64,000 nucleotides of DNA, taken from Burkholderiaceae bacterium (GTDB lineage Bacteria; Pseudomonadota; Gammaproteobacteria; Burkholderiales; Burkholderiaceae_C). Below are positions 56,910 to 64,000 of the stretch, piece by piece; position 1 is the first letter of the stretch; each line of letters begins with the position of its first letter. The notes under the pieces were generated by a model. It had not been told where the DNA came from. It searched no databases and saw only the letters and a program-made list of their open reading frames with translations. Both the position numbers and the translations under genes were made by a program. The DNA is taken from NCBI GenBank assembly GCA_017856435.1, contig JAFMFB010000002.1, forward strand, positions 40,288 to 104,287. Reading direction: 5' to 3'.

Positions 56910-58535
56910 TCAATACCTGATCTGGGGCGCAGGCAAACCTTCGATCATCACATTCAGCAGAGCAGGCAAGCCACTGGAGCGAGCCTGTTCAAGGGCTGAA
57001 TTCATTTGCGTGGCCTGGGTAATACGTTCGCCGTGGCCACCAAAGGCACGGGCTACTGCACCGTAGTCTGTGGCCTGTAATTCACAGCCAATCAGGCGGT
57101 CGGGGCCATAGTCTCGCATTTGGATTTGATACTCAGCATTCCAGCGGGCATCGTTGCCAATCACGGCAAGCAGCGGCAGGCCATAGCGAACTGCGGTGTC
57201 AAATTCACTGATGTGAAAACCAACCGTACCGTCGCCCATCACCGCAACGACAGGTACATCGGGTAAAGCGCAGCGTGCCCCCAGTCCCAGCGACAAGGCC
57301 GATCCAATTGAACCGGCGACACCATTGACGATCCGGTTGGGCGCATTCAGGCAGGCCATCGCCCACTGACCGATTTCTCCCCCATCGATCACCAGGACAG
57401 CATCCGGATGACTGTCCAGCACCCGTTGCAGTGGTCGCAGCATCTCTACCGGGTGGAGCCGCTCGGGTACGCCCGAGGTGGCCTCATTCCAGGCGGGAGG
57501 TCGCCAAGCCAGGGCTGCTCGAACTTCAGCAAGCCATTCTTTGTTGTGATGTGGACGCGCTGCCTGCCGCAGTGAACCGATGGCCGAGAAGGGGTCGGCT
57601 TCGTGACTGCCAAGCAATCGATCGCCCAGGGCTTTGCGTGAACGTTCGATCTCGCTCACGTCAGGATCGATTTGATACACCCTGGCATCGGCCATGATGG
57701 CCGGCGATTGTCCAAACTTGAGGGTGAAGTCCAGACGCTTGTTTAAAAGCAGGAGGCAATCCGAACGCATCAAGACCTGCGCATAAGCCCCAAGACTGGG
57801 GTCAGCGATACCGCGGGGGCTTTCCATGCCAATGACGGGAATTTCGCAGGCCGCTTCAAGCCTTGCCAGTTCCAAACGCCCTGTCCTTGAAAGACAGGCC
57901 GGACCTGCCAGGATCAAGGGCCGCTGCGCGCGTGCGAGCACCTGGATTAGATCTGTAGCGGTATCGGGTTTCAGGGGCTGCACCAATGGATTGAAGTCGG
58001 CCGGGATAGCCGGCTGAGCCGAAGTCAGTGCATCCAGCACATCGTTTGGCAAATTCAAATTGACAGGCCCGGGGCGACCCGACAAGGCGATTCGAATGGC
58101 TTTGGCAAGATCTGCAGCCAGGTTGTCGGCGCTATTACAGGTCCAGGCGGCCTTGCAGACTGGCGCGGCCATGGCGGCTTGAGCCATCTCCTGAAAGGCG
58201 CCCATGCCAAGCTGGTTGATCGGGGCATGGCCTGACAGCAGAATCACCGGCGATTCGGCCATCTGGGCGGTGTAAAGAGCGGACACCGCATTGGCATGGC
58301 CGGGCCCTCCAGTGACCAGAGCGATCCCTGGCCCCCCGGTCAGTCGTGCCCAGGCATCGGCCATGTGTACAGCTGCAGCCTCATGGCGGGTATGAATTAG
58401 CTCGATGTCCCTGCCCAGGGTGGCATCAAACACCGGCATGATGTGATTGCCTGAGAGGGTAAAAATTCGTGTCACTCCGGCAGATTGAAGCGACTTAACC
58501 AGCAGGTCACTGCCACGCATGGAAGTTGAAGTCAT
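56910..58535 (-). CDS. Thiamine diphosphate-dependent enzyme, acetolactate synthase superfamily, reaction unknown
   Basis: A 541-residue three-domain ThDP enzyme. The catalytic Glu is E52 in HTRHEAAAVHMADAWARLTG; VTGGPGHANAVSALYTAQ follows, then a central domain (about residues 190-320), and the ThDP/Mg motif GDGTVGFHISEFDTAVRYGLPLLAVIGNDARWN near residue 440. Sequence style is between acetolactate synthase and decarboxylases or acyl-CoA lyases, and no regulatory ilvN subunit is adjacent, so valine synthesis is unlikely. ATG 58535 overlaps the flavoprotein stop as ATGA; the TTG at 58544 of the track is rejected. Role suggested by context: cleavage or ligation of a 2-oxo acid. Confidence 0.82.
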   Translation of the reverse strand: MTSTSMRGSDLLVKSLQSAGVTRIFTLSGNHIMPVFDATLGRDIELIHTRHEAAAVHMADAWARLTGGPGIALVTGGPGHANAVSALYTAQMAESPVILLSGHAPINQLGMGAFQEMAQAAMAAPVCKAAWTCNSADNLAADLAKAIRIALSGRPGPVNLNLPNDVLDALTSAQPAIPADFNPLVQPLKPDTATDLIQVLARAQRPLILAGPACLSRTGRLELARLEAACEIPVIGMESPRGIADPSLGAYAQVLMRSDCLLLLNKRLDFTLKFGQSPAIMADARVYQIDPDVSEIERSRKALGDRLLGSHEADPFSAIGSLRQAARPHHNKEWLAEVRAALAWRPPAWNEATSGVPERLHPVEMLRPLQRVLDSHPDAVLVIDGGEIGQWAMACLNAPNRIVNGVAGSIGSALSLGLGARCALPDVPVVAVMGDGTVGFHISEFDTAVRYGLPLLAVIGNDARWNAEYQIQMRDYGPDRLIGCELQATDYGAVARAFGGHGERITQATQMNSALEQARSSGLPALLNVMIEGLPAPQIRY

Positions 58536-60268
58536 GTCAGGCAAGCTGTTTCTCCACTTAATAGGGTTTGGCCCGGTGCAACCCGGGTAAAACGAACGGG
58601 CTCACGGTGCATGGCCAAGCCCTTGCTGTGTTGGGTCACCACGATGTAGCTCGAACTTGGCAGGTCACCCGCCGCTGGAAAATCTTCTCGGTAATGTGCG
58701 CCCCGGGAATCTTCACGCGCCAGGGCGGCAGTGGCAATCACCCGGCTGACAGCAATCAGGTTTCGCAGGTTCAGCCAGTCATGCCAGCTCAGGTTGAAGG
58801 CCCGGTCGCCATCACTGACACCGCAATTTGCCAGTTGAGCGTCCAATTCATCCAGCGTGTTGAGGGCACGCTGCAAACCGGCAGCATCACGCAGAATTCC
58901 GACGTCCTGCCACATGCACTCATACAGGGCTTCCCGAACGGCATTTTGATCACCTGCCGTCTTGCTAAAAGGGGCCAGATGACACTGGATACTGGCGGAG
59001 ATGGCATTTTCGTCAGGTGACCGTAAGCTACCGTGTTGCCGCACCCAGGCTGCCATGGCGTCACCGGCAATGCCGCCAAACACCGTCGAATTGGCCACAC
59101 CATTGCCACCCAGCCGGTTGGCGCCATGGACGCCGCCGGTGTCTTCACCGGCAGCAAACAACCCGTTGAGGGCGGTGCTGCAGTCCACATTGAAGACCAC
59201 GCCGCCCATCATGTAGTGTGCGGTTGGAACAACTTCGACCAGTCCTGCGGCCAGATCGAATCCGCAATCGGCGCAACGTTCGACCATGCCCTTGAATTCC
59301 TTGCGAACCCGCTGCGGTCCGAGGTGAGACATTTGTATGTAAACGCCCCCATTGGGTGTGGTGCGACCGGCCCGCATTTCAGAAAAGATCGAGCGGGAAA
59401 CAATGTCGCGGGTGGCCCGCTCCAGCCGAGGATCGTAGCGGTCCATGAAGCGCTGCCGATCACCGTTGAGAAGATAGCCGCCAGAGCCGCGCAGGCCTTC
59501 TTCCAGCACGGTGCCGGTCATGCGGGTACCAGTACCGGCCAACAGGCCGGTCGGGTGGAATTGAACCATCTCCATATCGCGCAGGGCCAGGCCAGCGCGC
59601 AGGGCCATGGCCAAACCATCGCAGCTCTTATCGCCCGAGGGGGTGTGGAATTTGTACATGGTGGGACCACCACCAGTGGCCAGCAAGACAGCCTTGGCTT
59701 GAACAAATACAAATTCGCCTTCCCGCATGTCAATCATCAGCACCCCCGCCAAGGCGGTGCCATCTTGCGTCTTGATCAACTCGACGGCACGATGCTCCTC
59801 GAGCCGATCTATGCCTCGGGCCCAGACTTGTTCGGCCAGTCGGTTAATGATTTCGATACCGGTCAGGTCTCCCTTGTGGACGGTGCGGTCAAAGGTCTGG
59901 CCTGCGAAAGCCTTCTGGTGGACAGTACCGTCCGGGTTGCGGTCAAAGAAACAGCCCAGCTCGTTTTCCAGTTCATGGATTCTTTCAACGGCGCCGGTCA
60001 CCAGTGTCCAGGCCAGATCCTGGTCAGACAGCCACTTGCTCCCTTCGATCGTGTCCATGAAATGCCGCTCGACCGAGTCTGCTTCGGACAGAGCTACGTT
60101 GTAGCCGCCTTGCACCATGCGGGTACAGCCGCACTTGCCCAGCAGACCCTTGACGGCTACCGTGATTTGTAATTCAGGCGCCGCCTGATGGGCGTGCAGT
60201 GCAGCAAATAGACCGGCACCGCCGGAACCCAGGATGAGAATATCAGTCTGCAGGCGTCGGATGGTCAT
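58532..60268 (-). CDS. SdhA/FrdA-like flavoprotein subunit of a dicarboxylate dehydrogenase or reductase
   Basis: A 578-residue flavoprotein with the FAD Rossmann motif ILGSGGAGLFAALHA, the substrate site MVQFHPTGLLAG, EEGLRGSGGYLLNGDRQRFMDRY, HYMMGGVVFNVDC and GANRLGGNGVANSTVFGG. In SdhA/FrdA the FAD is attached to a His in SHTVAAQGG; here the aligned residue is Cys48 (GCTRMVQGG), so FAD is probably not bound covalently. It is separated from the iron-sulfur subunit by four or more genes but shares the operon with it. L-aspartate oxidase is less likely given the SDH subunits nearby. Confidence 0.87.
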   Translation of the reverse strand: MTIRRLQTDILILGSGGAGLFAALHAHQAAPELQITVAVKGLLGKCGCTRMVQGGYNVALSEADSVERHFMDTIEGSKWLSDQDLAWTLVTGAVERIHELENELGCFFDRNPDGTVHQKAFAGQTFDRTVHKGDLTGIEIINRLAEQVWARGIDRLEEHRAVELIKTQDGTALAGVLMIDMREGEFVFVQAKAVLLATGGGPTMYKFHTPSGDKSCDGLAMALRAGLALRDMEMVQFHPTGLLAGTGTRMTGTVLEEGLRGSGGYLLNGDRQRFMDRYDPRLERATRDIVSRSIFSEMRAGRTTPNGGVYIQMSHLGPQRVRKEFKGMVERCADCGFDLAAGLVEVVPTAHYMMGGVVFNVDCSTALNGLFAAGEDTGGVHGANRLGGNGVANSTVFGGIAGDAMAAWVRQHGSLRSPDENAISASIQCHLAPFSKTAGDQNAVREALYECMWQDVGILRDAAGLQRALNTLDELDAQLANCGVSDGDRAFNLSWHDWLNLRNLIAVSRVIATAALAREDSRGAHYREDFPAAGDLPSSSYIVVTQHSKGLAMHREPVRFTRVAPGQTLLSGETACLT

Positions 60269-60879
60269 GCGTTGTGGACTCCCAGGCTGGCCAGTACTTC
60301 GGCTCGCTTGTCGGCCTGATTTTTCTTGAGGTTGGCATACAGACTTTGTCCATGACTGTCCATAGCGACCAGCAGCGGTCCAAAGTCACGAATTCGAAAG
60401 CGCCAGAGAGATTCCGGATTGAGATCATCCAGATCGACATCCTCGATTTGTTCAATCCAGGTTGTCTCCAGGGCGGCTGTACCACCCACAATGGCCAGAT
60501 AGACGCCGCCAAGTTCCTCAAATGCCTTGAGTGAGCCTTCGCGCAGTCCACCTTTGCCGATGATGGCGCGCACGCCGTAGTCCTGCATGAGCGGACGGGT
60601 GAAACGTTCCATACGGTCAGAGGTCGTGGTGCCAATGCAGACCGGTTGGTAGCCTACGGGGTTGTCTGCCGAGGGTTCGACCTTGCGGACATTGGGTGCC
60701 GTATGGATGACTGCATGGCCGCGCAGATCAAAGTGCGTCTTGCGGCCACGGTCAAACATATGAATCTGGGTGGCATCGCGTATGCCGAAGAGGGTGTCCT
60801 GCAGTGTTACCGTGTCATTGATACGCAGTTGACGCGCCTGTTGTTCGGTGATGGGCATCGACAATTCGTAGTGAGCCAT
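60265..60879 (-). CDS. Fumarase/tartrate dehydratase-like hydratase, beta subunit
   Basis: A 204-residue protein matching the C-terminal (swivelling) half of class I fumarases and TtdB: RINDTVTLQDTLFGIRDATQ, GHAVIHTAPNVRK, GTTTSDRMERFTRPLMQDYGVRAIIGKGGLREGSL and ESLWRFRIRDFGPLLVAMDSHGQSLY. Together with the alpha subunit gene 9 bases upstream it should form a [4Fe-4S] hydro-lyase. Its stop overlaps the flavoprotein start as ATGA. Substrate may be fumarate, mesaconate, tartrate or an analogue. Confidence 0.9.
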   Translation of the reverse strand: MAHYELSMPITEQQARQLRINDTVTLQDTLFGIRDATQIHMFDRGRKTHFDLRGHAVIHTAPNVRKVEPSADNPVGYQPVCIGTTTSDRMERFTRPLMQDYGVRAIIGKGGLREGSLKAFEELGGVYLAIVGGTAALETTWIEQIEDVDLDDLNPESLWRFRIRDFGPLLVAMDSHGQSLYANLKKNQADKRAEVLASLGVHNA

Positions 60880-60888
60880 GGGCTTGCC

Positions 60889-61764
60889 TTAAAAACCGTA
60901 ACTGATGCCGGCAGGGTTGAAGGTGGCCCGGGCGCGTCGCGCCGAATGGCATTGCATATTGACCGCGACTGGATTCATGGTGATGTGCGTGGCAGCCAGT
61001 TCAATTTGCACCGCAAAAGCAGTGGCATCACCCCCCAACCCTTGGGGCCCGACGCCCAGGCGGTTGACCGCTGCAGAGAGGTCAGTCTCAAGCTGCTGAC
61101 CCAGTGGGTCATTGCAGCGAGACCCCAGGGGCCGGGTGGCGGCCCGCTTGGCCAGTGCGACACAAAGATCAGAAGTCCCGCCAATGCCAACGCCCACGAT
61201 GGTCGGTGGGCAGGTTTTACCACCAGCAGCCAGTACACAATCGATCACAAAAGTCTTGATGGCGTCGATGCCTTCAGCGGGAATCGCCATCTTGAGGAAG
61301 GAGTTATTTTCTGACCCGCTTCCCTTTGGGATCATTTCTATTTCCAGGGTCTTGGGGGTGTCGATAAAGTCGATATGGATCACCGGCACTTCAATGCCAC
61401 AGGAACTATGTTCGTTGATGCGTGAAAGCGGATGCACGACTGAAGAACGAAGAGGATGCTCACGCGTGGCCCGCTCACATCCGCGACGAATTGCCATCTT
61501 GAGTGAGTGCCCGTCCACTTCAACACCCGGCCCAATCGACAGGTTGTAGATGGGAATCCCGGTGTCCTGACATAGCAGGTTGTCTCCGCTTTCAGCCACC
61601 TGGATATTTTTGACCATGGTCGCCAGCACGCGTTTGGCGGTGGAGTCGGTTTCCACTTGGTCCAGTCGGGACAGCCCCTCCTTGATGTCCGGCGGCAGAT
61701 GCTTCAGTGAACGGACATATAACTCCTTGGCAGCTTCTTCAACTGCCATCAGGTCTATCTTCAT
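60889..61764 (-). CDS. Fumarase/tartrate dehydratase-like hydratase, alpha subunit
   Basis: A 291-residue protein matching the N-terminal half of class I fumarases and TtdA. The [4Fe-4S] cluster ligands are likely the Cys in LLCQDTGIPIY, in SSCGIEVPV or TRC-type regions, and in GKTCPPTIVGVGIGGT. Split subunits are usual for tartrate dehydratases, archaeal fumarases and some mesaconases (the mesaconase precedent is from Burkholderia class I enzymes). It catalyses reversible water addition to an unsaturated dicarboxylate. Next upstream is the TctC-type receptor gene, 25 bases away. Confidence 0.9.
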   Translation of the reverse strand: MKIDLMAVEEAAKELYVRSLKHLPPDIKEGLSRLDQVETDSTAKRVLATMVKNIQVAESGDNLLCQDTGIPIYNLSIGPGVEVDGHSLKMAIRRGCERATREHPLRSSVVHPLSRINEHSSCGIEVPVIHIDFIDTPKTLEIEMIPKGSGSENNSFLKMAIPAEGIDAIKTFVIDCVLAAGGKTCPPTIVGVGIGGTSDLCVALAKRAATRPLGSRCNDPLGQQLETDLSAAVNRLGVGPQGLGGDATAFAVQIELAATHITMNPVAVNMQCHSARRARATFNPAGISYGF

Positions 61765-61789
61765 ACAAGCGCTTTAAGGCTAGGTTGGC

Positions 61790-62779
61790 TTAGTTGGTTC
61801 TGATGTTGCGGTTCTTGACCACGGTGGCCCAGCGCTGCATTTCCGAATCGATGGTGGCGGCAAACTCTGCTGAAGAGTTGGCGATTGGCGTCATGCCTTG
61901 CACATATAAACGGGCTTTGGTCTCGGTCTCTGCCATGACGGCCGCGGTATCTTTTTGGACCTTGGCAAGCACGTGGGCCGGTGTACCCGCCGGTGCAAAC
62001 AGTCCAAACCACCCGGTATTTTCAAAGCCGGGTAAACCGCTTTCAGCGACCGTTGGCACATCGGGCAACTGCACGGTGCGGTCTTTGCTGGTCACTGCCA
62101 GGGCGCGCAGACGTCCTGGGCCTAACAGGGCGGATGCAGCAGCAAAATTGCCAACCATCAGATCAATTTGCTTGGCCATAAGATCGTTGTAGGCAACGGC
62201 TTCACCCTTGTAGGGGACGTGGGTAATTTCAACCCCAGTCGCATTGGCAAAATTCTCGCCAGCCAGATGGACCTGGCTTCCCACGCCGGCAGACCCGAAG
62301 TTGAGCTTGCCCGGTTGGGCCTTGGCCAATGCGATGAGTTCTTTCAGATTTTTGGCAGGGGAGCTGTCAGGAACGACCACCAGCATCGGGCCACCAGCGA
62401 CATTGGTGATTGGAACCAGGTCTTTCTTGGTGTCAAAGGGCATCTTCTTGTAGATGCTTGGATTGATGGCGATGCTTCCTGAGGCCATTAACAGGGTATA
62501 TCCGTCCGGTGCTGATTTGGCCGCCAGATCCGCGCCCACATTGCCCCCGGCACCCCCCTTGTTTTCAATGACAACGGCCTGATTCCAGCGGGCAGCCAGT
62601 TTCTGGCCGACCAGACGGGCAAGAACGTCTGTCGATCCGCCGGCAGAAAATGGAACGATGATGCGTACAGGTTTGTTTGGCCATTGATCCTGAGCTGCTG
62701 CCGGGACTGCCCCAAGCAGTGACAGGGTCAGAACGGAAGGTAGGGCAGCAGCCAGAATAGAACGTCTGTTTTGGTTCAT
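61790..62779 (-). CDS. Tripartite tricarboxylate transporter substrate-binding protein (TctC/Bug family)
   Basis: A 329-residue periplasmic protein with a clear signal peptide (NRRSILAAALPSVLTLSLLGAVPAAAQ). The mature part has WPNKPVRIIVPFSAGGSTDVLARLVGQKL, IENKGGAGGNVGADLAAKSAPDGYTLL and VPYKGEAVAYNDL, all characteristic of Bug proteins, which bind carboxylates through a carboxylate pincer. No tctA or tctB is in the window, so it would rely on a transporter encoded elsewhere or act as a sensor. Placed inside the operon between the Sdh anchors and the hydratase. Confidence 0.93.
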   Translation of the reverse strand: MNQNRRSILAAALPSVLTLSLLGAVPAAAQDQWPNKPVRIIVPFSAGGSTDVLARLVGQKLAARWNQAVVIENKGGAGGNVGADLAAKSAPDGYTLLMASGSIAINPSIYKKMPFDTKKDLVPITNVAGGPMLVVVPDSSPAKNLKELIALAKAQPGKLNFGSAGVGSQVHLAGENFANATGVEITHVPYKGEAVAYNDLMAKQIDLMVGNFAAASALLGPGRLRALAVTSKDRTVQLPDVPTVAESGLPGFENTGWFGLFAPAGTPAHVLAKVQKDTAAVMAETETKARLYVQGMTPIANSSAEFAATIDSEMQRWATVVKNRNIRTN

Positions 62780-62802
62780 TTGGTAGTCTCCTCGGTTAAA
62801 AA

Positions 62803-63159
62803 TTATTGCAGTAGTGAAAGTCCAAAGGCCAGCCCGGCAACGGTGGCAAATCCTGCGGCAATCGCAATCCAGTCCTTGCGAAGCCCACCCGTATCACCGA
62901 ATTCGATCAGGAGCAGGCGCACGCCACCAGCCAGATGGAGTGACAAGAGTATCGCAAGTCCCCACTCGGCAGTTTTGAAGAGGGGATGATCGGTCAGTTG
63001 CAAAAAGCGATCAAGCCCGGCAGCGCCATGCAGGGCCTGGCCGAGCGCCCAGAAATGAAAGGGTAGAAACAGGGCCAAGGCCAGTCCGGACAGCCGATGG
63101 GTCAGAAACGCCCAGTAAACAGCATGGGCGCGGGCGCGCTGATCATTTCGTCTTTTCAT
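62803..63159 (-). CDS. SdhC-like cytochrome b membrane anchor
   Basis: A 118-residue protein with three hydrophobic helices. It matches the SdhC signature: HAVYWAFLTHRLSGLALALFLPFHFWALGQAL corresponds to the helix I region with the HRxSG motif, and LLSLHLAGGVRLLLIEFGD contains the likely heme His. It should anchor the dehydrogenase and pass electrons to quinone. ATG 63159 overlaps the upstream anchor gene as ATGA; the long track ORF from 63471 is rejected since its N-terminal part is an antisense-like reading of the upstream gene. RBS GAGGAG of tctC follows its stop. Confidence 0.85.
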   Translation of the reverse strand: MKRRNDQRARAHAVYWAFLTHRLSGLALALFLPFHFWALGQALHGAAGLDRFLQLTDHPLFKTAEWGLAILLSLHLAGGVRLLLIEFGDTGGLRKDWIAIAAGFATVAGLAFGLSLLQ

Positions 63160-63515
63160 GGGGCCACAACCGCAAAGACGGCGCGCAGGCCGAAAAACAG
63201 CAGAAACAGTCCAAACAGCCGTGATAGCCTGAGAGAGGTTTGCTCGCTCAGCGCGGTCCATTCGGTCAGCACATTGTGAAGACCAATCGGCACATGGATG
63301 GCACATGCCAGCACAAACAGTGCATAGAACGATGCAAAGCCCCAATTTCCCTGGGTGCGCCCCAGAATTTCTGCCGCGCTGAGCCCGCCCCGCACCGCCC
63401 AGATCATGCCAGCCAGATGAATCAGGGCACAGATCGCCAGCACCATGGCGCTGATCCGTTGCCAGTACCATCGTCTGGCTTGAGCGATAGCCAGAGAGAG
63501 TGTCGACTCGGTCAT
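63156..63515 (-). CDS. SdhD-like cytochrome b membrane anchor
   Basis: A 119-residue protein with three hydrophobic helices. WYWQRISAMVLAICALIHLAGM resembles the first SdhD helix; CAIHVPIGLHNVLTEW aligns well with HAWIGMWQVLTDY of E. coli SdhD, giving a probable heme-ligand His. It starts in an ATGA overlap with the iron-sulfur subunit gene and ends in an ATGA overlap with the SdhC-like gene, so three subunits are tightly coupled. Confidence 0.82.
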   Translation of the reverse strand: MTESTLSLAIAQARRWYWQRISAMVLAICALIHLAGMIWAVRGGLSAAEILGRTQGNWGFASFYALFVLACAIHVPIGLHNVLTEWTALSEQTSLRLSRLFGLFLLFFGLRAVFAVVAP

Positions 63516-64000
63516 AGCTTGCCCCTCACTGCAGCCCGGGCGGTCACTCGTTTAAGACCGGCGATGGCGGCAGTAGGCGAAATGTGCTTTGGGCAGCGCT
63601 CAGTGCAGGATCCGGTGGTATGGCAGCTGTGGCAACCGGCATCGCCTGCCACGGCGCGCATTCTGTCTTGCTGCTGGGTATCGCGTACATCATTGATCAA
63701 TGTCCAGGACCGGTTGAGCGCCGCGGGTCCCAGATAGTCCGGTCGCCATGACACTACGTCGCAGGAGGCGTAGCAAACGCCACAGCCAATGCATTCGATC
63801 CCGGCATTGGCAGCCCGTCGCTCGGCAGAATCAGGCTTTACCGCGGCAAATTCATCATGGCGAGAGCGACTGCCCTGGAAGTAGCCCTGGGCCCGATGCC
63901 ACTTGTCAAAAAATTCCCGCATATCGGTGACTAGATCCTTGATGACGGGCAGGTGCGATAACGGGGCAATCTCCAACTGGTCGTTGCTGGCAACCTTGGC
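63512..64000 (-). CDS. Succinate dehydrogenase/fumarate reductase-like iron-sulfur subunit, N-terminus outside the window
   Basis: The frame is open to the right edge (AKVASNDQ precedes LEIAPLSHLPVIKDLVTDMREFFDKW), so the track's start at 63976 (a TTG) is internal. The visible 162 residues are the C-terminal helical domain of SdhB/FrdB: [4Fe-4S] motif CIGCGVCYASC and the following CHSCHTTGSCTERCP for the [3Fe-4S] and [4Fe-4S] clusters. The [2Fe-2S] domain should lie beyond base 64000. First visible gene of the leftward operon. Confidence 0.9.
   Translation of the reverse strand, partial: AKVASNDQLEIAPLSHLPVIKDLVTDMREFFDKWHRAQGYFQGSRSRHDEFAAVKPDSAERRAANAGIECIGCGVCYASCDVVSWRPDYLGPAALNRSWTLINDVRDTQQQDRMRAVAGDAGCHSCHTTGSCTERCPKHISPTAAIAGLKRVTARAAVRGKL

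Noticed and set aside
59033-60172. 379-residue plus-strand ORF opposite the flavoprotein gene
   Set aside because: Antisense to a gene with clear FAD and active-site motifs; no domain visible.
63240-63737. 165-residue plus-strand ORF near the right edge
   Set aside because: Antisense to the SdhD-like and iron-sulfur genes, which are supported by motifs and ATGA junctions.

Overview
The window looks like a chromosomal segment of a betaproteobacterium, most likely Burkholderiales. The reasons are gene content and order: rpsO-pnp-quinone oxidoreductase-tpiA-secG-tRNA-Leu(GAG)-nuoA..N followed by DUF2818, a Nudix hydrolase and DUF1178; ybiB beside an assimilatory nitrate reductase; a BPSS1780-type membrane protein beside an APH-fold homoserine kinase and polA; and xseB-ispA-dxs. 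This is inference from synteny; no 16S gene is present. No insertion sequence, prophage or CRISPR array was seen, coding density is very high, and no gap without a gene exceeds 300 bases.

Layout. 1-2.5 kb: the 3' part of nasA, cut by the left edge. 2.7-8.7 kb: ybiB, rpsO, pnp, a PIG3-like oxidoreductase, tpiA and secG. 8.8-24.8 kb: tRNA-Leu, then the complete 14-subunit complex I operon, with an extra 46-residue cysteine-containing ORF between nuoD and nuoE that is start/stop-coupled at both ends, and a DUF2818-Nudix-DUF1178 tail. 24.8-30.7 kb: a threonine dehydratase-like enzyme, an Hsp20 with a candidate sigma-32 promoter, and a leftward group of a Rieske oxygenase, two transporters and miaA. 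30.8-36.3 kb: xseB-ispA-dxs-uvrD (DNA repair and isoprenoid precursors). 36.4-41.4 kb: BPSS1780-thrB, DUF2782 and polA. 41.4-47.2 kb: a lipoprotein with a ClpP-like fold, an exported dienelactone hydrolase family protein, a ZIP transporter, a membrane-anchored Mrr-like protein, a small membrane protein, an NSS transporter and a sulfurtransferase. 47.3-55.1 kb: mutL, dedA, a small acidic protein with an FtsH paralogue, amiC, tsaE and queG.

55.2-64 kb (right edge): ten contiguous leftward genes, several joined by ATGA overlaps. They encode an iron-sulfur subunit (cut by the edge), SdhD-like and SdhC-like anchors, a TctC-type binding protein, a two-subunit class I fumarase/tartrate dehydratase-like hydratase, an SdhA/FrdA-like flavoprotein with Cys at the usual FAD-histidine position, a ThDP-dependent enzyme of the acetolactate-synthase superfamily, a TauE/SafE exporter and an AEC carrier. 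I read this as a catabolic module for an unidentified succinate- or fumarate-like dicarboxylate: capture, dehydrogenation into the quinone pool, hydration, then ThDP chemistry. It and the nuoD-nuoE small ORF are the best candidates here for something undescribed. All functional calls rest on motif recognition by eye; no search was run.
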